Under the pieces are notes generated by a model. It was not told where the DNA came from, did not search any database, and saw nothing but the letters and a program-made list of their open reading frames with translations. The position numbers and the translations under genes were made by a program. This document shows positions 28,234-32,044 of a stretch of 32,044 nt of DNA, in pieces. Origin of the DNA: Bacteroidales bacterium (lineage in GTDB: Bacteria; Bacteroidota; Bacteroidia; Bacteroidales; UBA12077); NCBI GenBank assembly GCA_027859205.1, contig JAQIBH010000013.1, forward strand, positions 1 to 32,044, written 5' to 3'. Each line of letters starts with the position of its first letter. Within the stretch, counting starts at the first letter, position 1.

Positions 28234-28620
28234 ATGGAGTTTTTTAAATTATTAGATATTGAAACTACACAAGATTGGATAAAAAATAATATCACAGTAG
28301 AAAATCTGGAAAAGATTACTGAAACTAATTTTGTTATCGAGAAAAAAGGAAAGGATGCTTTAATCGGAACTCTTTGGGGTGAATTCGATTTAAGTTATGA
28401 CAAAATAAATGGAGGTGTTCGTTTCGCATTAACTTCGTGCCCAAATGCTTTGGCATGGACAATAACTACAGGATTTCCTCCTGTACGTAATAAAATCATT
28501 ATACACCTCTCAATAAATCGTACTCAAAAACAGCAAGAATTTATTGATGAGATTAACGACTTTTTGGAAGATTGGGAAAGTGGATTAACAAAGTTTTTTA
28601 ATGAAATAAAAGACAATTAA
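28234..28620 (+). CDS. conserved-looking hypothetical protein
   Basis: A 128-residue soluble protein that I do not recognise. It has no signal peptide or membrane segment. It starts with an acidic helix region (about 1-30). The middle is beta-like with FVIEKKGKDALIGTLWGEFDLSY, a segment GVRFALTSCPNALAWTITTGFPP, and IIIHLSINRTQKQQEFIDEINDFLEDWESGL, which looks like a C-terminal alpha-helix. The ATG is two bases after the stop of the secreted hydrolase, so translation is probably coupled. Its partner is secreted and it appears not to be, so a shared step is not obvious. Confidence 0.7.
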   Translation: MEFFKLLDIETTQDWIKNNITVENLEKITETNFVIEKKGKDALIGTLWGEFDLSYDKINGGVRFALTSCPNALAWTITTGFPPVRNKIIIHLSINRTQKQQEFIDEINDFLEDWESGLTKFFNEIKDN

Positions 28621-28622
28621 TA

Positions 28623-28646
28623 GATTCCCGCTTGTGCGGGAATGAC
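28623..28646. repeat. GATTCCCGC...GCGGGAATGAC hairpin repeat
   Basis: A perfect 8-bp inverted repeat (28624-28631 and 28636-28643) with loop TTGT, in a short sequence of a kind often seen between genes in unrelated bacteria. It lies between the convergent ends of the 128-residue gene and the Omp85 gene and may help to end both transcripts. No long U-run follows on either strand. Confidence 0.6.
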
Positions 28647-28653
28647 AAAAGGA

Positions 28654-30417
28654 CTAAAACCGATTAACATAACCAAAATGAATTTTGGCTGATTGAATCT
28701 CAAACGGATTTTCGAATTGTTTTCCTAAGGCATAGCTCAAAGAAAAAATTCCTGCTTTAGTTTCAAAATCAAGTCCTATTCCGAAACCCCAAGGAAAATT
28801 CTCTGTAACATCCTGCAATACATTTTTGTAATAATATGCTCCGTTCCAGAAAATGTAAAAAGCAGAATTTTGTTCAAACAAATACTTTATTTCGATATTC
28901 TGAATAGAATAAAATGATGCAAAAAAAACACTCTCGTCAAAACCACGTAACGACTTAGCACCACCAAATCGATACAGTTCATTCTCGAAAAATACTATGT
29001 CTTTATTACTATCTGCAAATTGATCAAGATAACGAGTTTTGTTCCCAAAATGAAACACAAAATTTTTATATATAGGATAATATATGTTTAAATTAAGTCC
29101 AGCCTCAAGTTCTACAGTACTTTTATCAGCATTTAAATTTAGACTATCTATTTGATTTTGTGAATCATCAATGCTTTTAAAACCAGCACCAGCAAATAAA
29201 TTCAATTCGATACCTTTTCTTGGATTAAATCTGTAATCTAAATCATTTAAATAATATTGCACCCCAAAAATATTTGATTTAATATCAGCATAATTCATTG
29301 ATGTGCTAAAATTATCTTCCCCAATTCGCGACGAACTTTTATAGCGATAATATGCTTTTATATAATCATCGTATGTTAAAAACAGGCGCAAACCTAAACC
29401 TGCATTTAAAGATAAAAATGAAGAATCTTTTTTATACAATTCAAAATCGGTATCTAAACCCAGATTAGTTCCAAATAAATAAGGATACATGAAACCGAGG
29501 TCAAGTTTCTGTGTTGACGATTCCATTTTTTCCCAATTTAGAAATATTTCTTCACCTCCCCGAAAAGAATTTAAAAGATTTAAGTTTAATTCACCTGTAA
29601 TTAGCAGCTCACCTGTTTCCTCGTTTTTAGGTAAAAATCCAATAATACCATTAAACATATTTGCCTTTTTATCTTCTAAATAAAGATATAAATCAACACC
29701 CTTTTCTCTGAACTCTATTTCTGCCGATTTTATTTCTTTTAGAAATTTTAGGTCGTTAATTTTTTTTGATATTCCATTTATTTTTCCTTGATTAAAAGCG
29801 ATATTATTATCTATCTGAAGAACTCTTTTTATATAATTTGTAGAGATTCGAGGATCACCTTTAATAATGATACTGTCTATTGTATAAAAATCTCCCTTTT
29901 CAACTTCAATCGTAGCATTAATTAAAGAACTATCAATTTCGAATTTGCCCAATTTAACTTCTACAAATGGATAACCCGAGTTCTCGTAAAATGACAAAAT
30001 CTCAATTTTAAGATTATAAAGTTCGGTTAAGTTTACAATGTTATCTTTTTTCTTTTTCAAGTTAAGTTCGTTGAGTAATGCAGGTTCTAAATTTGAAAAA
30101 TCTAAACTGCTCCAAGAATATTGTTCTCCAATAAATATATCTGTAAATACATTTATTGAATCAAATCTTACGCTATCGATACTTGCTGCTAAATAGCCAT
30201 TTTCATGCAAATCATTTAAAAGTAATTCTAACTTTTGCTGAATTTTAGTACTATCTCCTGTAATGTTTTTGTACGGATTTATAATATTATTCGAAACATT
30301 CTTTTCATGTTTAATAAGTAGCTTAAATTCCTGCCCTTTTAACTGTACATGAAAAAATGTACTTATAAAAATTACTAATATGTAGAATAAGTATCGCAAT
30401 AGATGATTTTTAAACAA
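28654..30417 (-). CDS. Omp85 family outer-membrane protein (BamA/TamA-like)
   Basis: A 587-residue outer-membrane protein with a signal peptide (to about residue 29). A POTRA-type region (about 50-250) includes YFTIDSIIIKGDPRISTNYIKRVLQ-like patterns. A C-terminal barrel of about 320 residues follows, ending in aromatic VNRF. The loop motif FGGAKSLRGFDES corresponds to the VRGF/Y motif of the superfamily. It is shorter than housekeeping BamA and is not a lipoprotein, so it is a separate paralogue from the TamL at 18956-21304. The role is unknown. The start is uncertain: no ATG is available. TTG at 30417 is given; TTG at 30399 (MRYLFYIL...) is equally plausible. Confidence 0.8.
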   Translation of the reverse strand: MFKNHLLRYLFYILVIFISTFFHVQLKGQEFKLLIKHEKNVSNNIINPYKNITGDSTKIQQKLELLLNDLHENGYLAASIDSVRFDSINVFTDIFIGEQYSWSSLDFSNLEPALLNELNLKKKKDNIVNLTELYNLKIEILSFYENSGYPFVEVKLGKFEIDSSLINATIEVEKGDFYTIDSIIIKGDPRISTNYIKRVLQIDNNIAFNQGKINGISKKINDLKFLKEIKSAEIEFREKGVDLYLYLEDKKANMFNGIIGFLPKNEETGELLITGELNLNLLNSFRGGEEIFLNWEKMESSTQKLDLGFMYPYLFGTNLGLDTDFELYKKDSSFLSLNAGLGLRLFLTYDDYIKAYYRYKSSSRIGEDNFSTSMNYADIKSNIFGVQYYLNDLDYRFNPRKGIELNLFAGAGFKSIDDSQNQIDSLNLNADKSTVELEAGLNLNIYYPIYKNFVFHFGNKTRYLDQFADSNKDIVFFENELYRFGGAKSLRGFDESVFFASFYSIQNIEIKYLFEQNSAFYIFWNGAYYYKNVLQDVTENFPWGFGIGLDFETKAGIFSLSYALGKQFENPFEIQSAKIHFGYVNRF

Positions 30418-30540
30418 ATATAATTAGATAACTTTAAATAAGATTGTTTGGTATCAATGTATCTAAAGATTATTGTAGAAAGCAGTTTTTTATTTAACAG
30501 TTATAAGATTCTAGCTGCGTCCTTCAAACTTTAAAATAAA

Positions 30541-30595
30541 AAAGTCGTACATGAGATTCTTCGCTTTGCTCAGAATGACCCTCGTGTATGACTTT
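30541..30595 (-). terminator. terminator of the nitroreductase gene with a repeat in its loop
   Basis: On the minus strand a 15-bp stem (30581-30595 with 30541-30555, two G-U type pairs) is followed directly by TTTTTTATTTT. The 25-base loop holds the sequence GAGATTCTTCGC...CAGAATGAC (plus-strand sense), a short intergenic motif known from many genomes. The loop can itself form ATTCT/AGAAT. It lies 35 bases after the nitroreductase stop. Confidence 0.75.
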
Positions 30596-30610
30596 CATTT
30601 CTTGTAGCCT

Positions 30611-30631
30611 GCAGCTTGTAACTTGCAGCTT
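30611..30631. repeat. GCAGCTTGTAACTTGCAGCTT repeat, copy 1
   Basis: A 21-base sequence beginning GCAGC and ending CTTGCAGCTT, touching the stop codon of the nitroreductase gene. A related 21-mer lies at 31601-31621, in the same orientation and with 16 of 21 positions equal, so the two copies flank the gene. Confidence 0.45.
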
Positions 30632-31377
30632 TATTGATTAAAAAAACCTTGTTGCTTTAGCACATCTAAAAACACTTTTGAAAAGTGGATATTATCGACT
30701 TTTTTATACCTGTTATCAGTAAAAACTTGTGCTAAATTATCTTTCTCGTTTTCTTTTAAAAGAGCTTTAGTTGATTCCAAAGATTCTTTTTCTGCGTAAA
30801 TCATATCAATATCTTCTTTCGAATAGTCTTTGTAGGTTTCGTAATGTACAACACCTTCTAAGGGTAAGCGATCGGTTAATTCCGGTTTTTCGTCAGGGTA
30901 ACCAAGAACAACAGTAGTAATAGGAATTACTCCTTTTGGTAATTCTAAAATATCAATAATTTTATCGGCAGTGTATGTTGTTGTTCCAAGATAACAAATT
31001 CCCAATCCCTTATCTTCGGCTGCTATAGTGCAGTTTTGAGCTACTAACATAGCATCTATTACAGCATTGGTAAACCATAAAAAGTTATCGTATCCAGGTT
31101 CAGCTTTACGTTGTTTGCACCATTTGCTAAAGCGATTAATATCGGCACAAAAAGTTAATAAAACTGGAGCCTGAGTAGCCATTGGTTGATTAAAATGTGT
31201 TGGAGCCAATTTCTTTTTCATCTGCTCGTCGCGAGTAACAATTATAGAATATATTTGCATATTACCTGTAGTTGAAGCACGAATTCCTGCTTCCAATATC
31301 TCATTTAAATCTTTCTCTGAAATTGGTGTGTTTTTATATTTTCGTATTGATTTGTGATTTAATAAAGTATCTAACAT
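30631..31377 (-). CDS. nitroreductase family protein (FMN-dependent)
   Basis: A 248-residue flavoprotein of the nitroreductase family that uses FMN and NAD(P)H to reduce nitro-aromatics, quinones or similar acceptors. The N-terminal HKSIRKYKNTPISEKDLNEIL is the typical RSxRxF-like FMN-binding start. The central helix with AVIDAMLVAQNCTIAAEDKGLGICYLG and the GYPDEKP segment are family hallmarks. The C-terminal extension (about 185-248) is like the NfsA/Frp-type enzymes. The physiological substrate is unknown. A -7-like TAAATTTG is at 31428-31435, without a good -33. The transcript appears to end at the hairpin 30541-30595. Confidence 0.88.
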   Translation of the reverse strand: MLDTLLNHKSIRKYKNTPISEKDLNEILEAGIRASTTGNMQIYSIIVTRDEQMKKKLAPTHFNQPMATQAPVLLTFCADINRFSKWCKQRKAEPGYDNFLWFTNAVIDAMLVAQNCTIAAEDKGLGICYLGTTTYTADKIIDILELPKGVIPITTVVLGYPDEKPELTDRLPLEGVVHYETYKDYSKEDIDMIYAEKESLESTKALLKENEKDNLAQVFTDNRYKKVDNIHFSKVFLDVLKQQGFFNQ

Positions 31378-31382
31378 TATTA

Positions 31383-31406
31383 TAGTGATTAGTGAATAGT
31401 GATTAG
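31383..31406. repeat. TAGTGATTAG direct repeat in the nitroreductase leader
   Basis: The 10-mer TAGTGATTAG occurs at 31383-31392 and 31397-31406, a 14-base period. On the transcribed strand it reads as CACTAATCACTATTCACTAATCAC, just before the start codon. No function is evident. Confidence 0.55.
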
Positions 31407-31600
31407 TAATAAGAATAATTAACGAGGCAAATTTACAAAAAAGGAATTTAGGAGTTCGATGATTATTGTCAGTTTTTATTTTTTAATAGTATAGATTTAG
31501 ATACAAGATATAATACATCAGAATAAAGTCAATACTTGAAATGCAATATTTTTGAGTCTCAATTAATATAAAATGGAGTCAAACATTTAGTGTGATACAT

Positions 31601-31621
31601 GCAGCATAAGTCTTGCAGCTT
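31601..31621. repeat. GCAGC...CTTGCAGCTT repeat, copy 2
   Basis: A 21-base relative of the repeat at 30611-30631, located just upstream of the broken T9SS sorting domain. It provides the few codons read before the break and may mark a deletion joint. Confidence 0.4.
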
Positions 31622-31637
31622 GTTCACAGAAAATTAA

Positions 31638-31874
31638 AGATATTCCCCCTACCCAAGTAATGGTTTATTTACACTTGAAATGAATGCGAGCAAAGCAGGG
31701 ACTTTCAATGTTGAAATTTTCAATATTCAAGGACAGGTAATTTATACTAAAGAAATTACTCAAGATGGATTCTTTAAAGATCAAATTGACATTAGTAAAG
31801 AACTTGGAGGTGTTTACTACATTAGAATAAATGATGGTAATAGCATGAAAGTTTCTAAAATTATGATTCAATAA
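31638..31874 (+). pseudogene. orphan T9SS type A sorting domain (remnant)
   Basis: The frame from 31638 encodes about 78 residues of a Type IX secretion C-terminal sorting domain. They comprise PYPSNGLFTLEM, then GTFNVEIFNIQGQVIYT, then GGVYYIRINDGNSMKVSKIMIQ and a stop, the usual length and end of the type A domain. Nothing encodes the cargo part: an in-frame TAA stands at 31635-31637. The next frame reads K-L-K-I-F-P up to the C5 run near 31645-31649, as though one base were inserted within the PNPSNG box. Upstream of about 31585 no protein-like frame is visible. I take it as the decayed 3' end of a secreted-protein gene. A short ATG-started ORF from 31680 would only give a domain without its start. 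Confidence 0.7.
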
Positions 31875-31880
31875 AATAAT

Positions 31881-31913
31881 ATCCGCCTAGCCGCTTGAAG
31901 CAGCTGGGCGGAT
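31881..31913. terminator. bidirectional hairpin after the sorting domain
   Basis: An 11-bp stem ATCCGCCTAGC/GCTGGGCGGAT (one T-G pair), with a further short inner stem, lies 6 bases after the sorting-domain stop. It is followed by TTTACACA on plus and by ATTATTTTATT on minus. The GGCGGAT-type palindrome is another common intergenic motif. Confidence 0.65.
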
Positions 31914-31964
31914 TTACACACATTGCAAATCGAGTAGGTAGAGGGATTACTCCCTCGTCCCCTC

Positions 31965-31998
31965 ACACCACCACGCATGCTCTCGCACGTGGCGGTTT
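31965..31998 (-). ncRNA. group II intron domain V
   Basis: The catalytic hairpin, exactly the canonical 34 bases. The 5' arm begins AAACCGCCACG where many introns have GAGC. The positions of the catalytic triad thus read AAC rather than AGC in my alignment. The upper stem is TGC/GCA with loop GAGA and a TG bulge on the 3' side. The pairing of the first two positions is non-canonical. Confidence 0.65.
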
Positions 31999-32001
31999 CA
32001 G

Positions 32002-32044
32002 TTAATAGTTTAACTTTTCGTAATTTAATGACAAATTAAACAAG
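32002..32044 (-). CDS. possible C-terminus of the intron-encoded protein (partial)
   Basis: The minus frame that ends with TAA at 32002-32004 is open to the window edge (13 codons, LFNLSLNYEKLNY). Its place just before domain V is where the intron reverse transcriptase/maturase frame ends in many introns. The piece is too short to identify. Confidence 0.2.
   Translation of the reverse strand, partial: LFNLSLNYEKLNY

Larger units (their letters stand above)
31929..32044 (-). mobile_element. group II intron, 3' end only (domains V-VI), continues beyond the window
   Basis: On the minus strand, a 34-base domain V (31965-31998) has an 11-bp lower stem, a 2-base TG bulge, a 3-bp upper stem and a GAGA tetraloop. 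It is followed directly by domain VI (31929-31964), with GAGGG/CCCTC hairpin arms and a bulged A in CCTACTC. The A is 7 bases from the end ACTCGAT, which fits the 3' AY boundary. The 3' exon then begins TTGCAATG. The rest of the intron, including most of any reverse transcriptase, must lie beyond position 32044. Recognition is by fold and by resemblance to intron tails in Bacteroidota; no search was done. Confidence 0.75.

Overview
The window is AT-rich chromosomal DNA from a member of the Bacteroidota, most likely Bacteroidales/Marinilabiliales-like. This rests on several things seen in the sequence: the order tRNA-Thr, Tyr, Gly, Thr, tuf, tRNA-Trp, secE, nusG, rplK-A-J-L, rpoB-C with a DUF3467 gene behind rpoC; promoters of the form TTTG-N20-TAnnTTTG; almost no Shine-Dalgarno sequences; and the Type IX secretion gene porT, a TamL-type lipoprotein Omp85 and a T9SS C-terminal sorting domain. 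The exact genus cannot be read from the window.

Layout. 1-17571 is housekeeping on the minus strand. Read in the direction of transcription it runs: a sodium:neurotransmitter-type symporter; a membrane-anchored helix-hairpin-helix protein; rpsU-xerC-hpf; a promoter with a hairpin at the transcript start; four tRNAs; tuf; tRNA-Trp; secE-nusG; rplKAJL; an attenuator-like hairpin; rpoB; another hairpin; rpoC; and a DUF3467 protein. 17719-25892 holds class II fructose-bisphosphate aldolase, then an envelope cluster: tamL (minus), a SpoU-type RNA methyltransferase (plus), and the operon purL-ubiE/menG-porT (minus). 26104-31377 is less conserved: an SDR oxidoreductase, a secreted Ntn-type amidohydrolase with a small unknown partner gene, a second Omp85 barrel protein, and a nitroreductase. 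Short recurrent intergenic motifs cluster here. 31500-32044 is a decayed region: an orphan, frameshifted T9SS sorting domain, a strong hairpin, and the 3' end (domains V and VI) of a group II intron that runs off the right edge on the minus strand.

How the parts work together. The left two thirds supply the translation and transcription machinery, with bS21, HPF, tRNAs, EF-Tu, ribosomal proteins and RNA polymerase in one directional block. Hairpins at the tRNA leader, tuf/tRNA-Trp, rplL/rpoB and rpoB/rpoC junctions probably set relative expression. The tamL/porT part contributes outer-membrane assembly and T9SS.

Most notable observations: (1) hpf alone carries a near-perfect Shine-Dalgarno sequence, two genes downstream of rpsU, whose product is known in this phylum to help hide the anti-SD; (2) the tRNA-tuf transcript appears to start within a few bases of a terminator-like hairpin; (3) an unannotated group II intron tail and a broken T9SS cargo gene lie at the right edge; (4) a secreted hydrolase whose predicted nucleophile Cys is also the +1 Cys of a perfect lipobox. 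I found no CRISPR array, defence island or clearly new multi-gene system.
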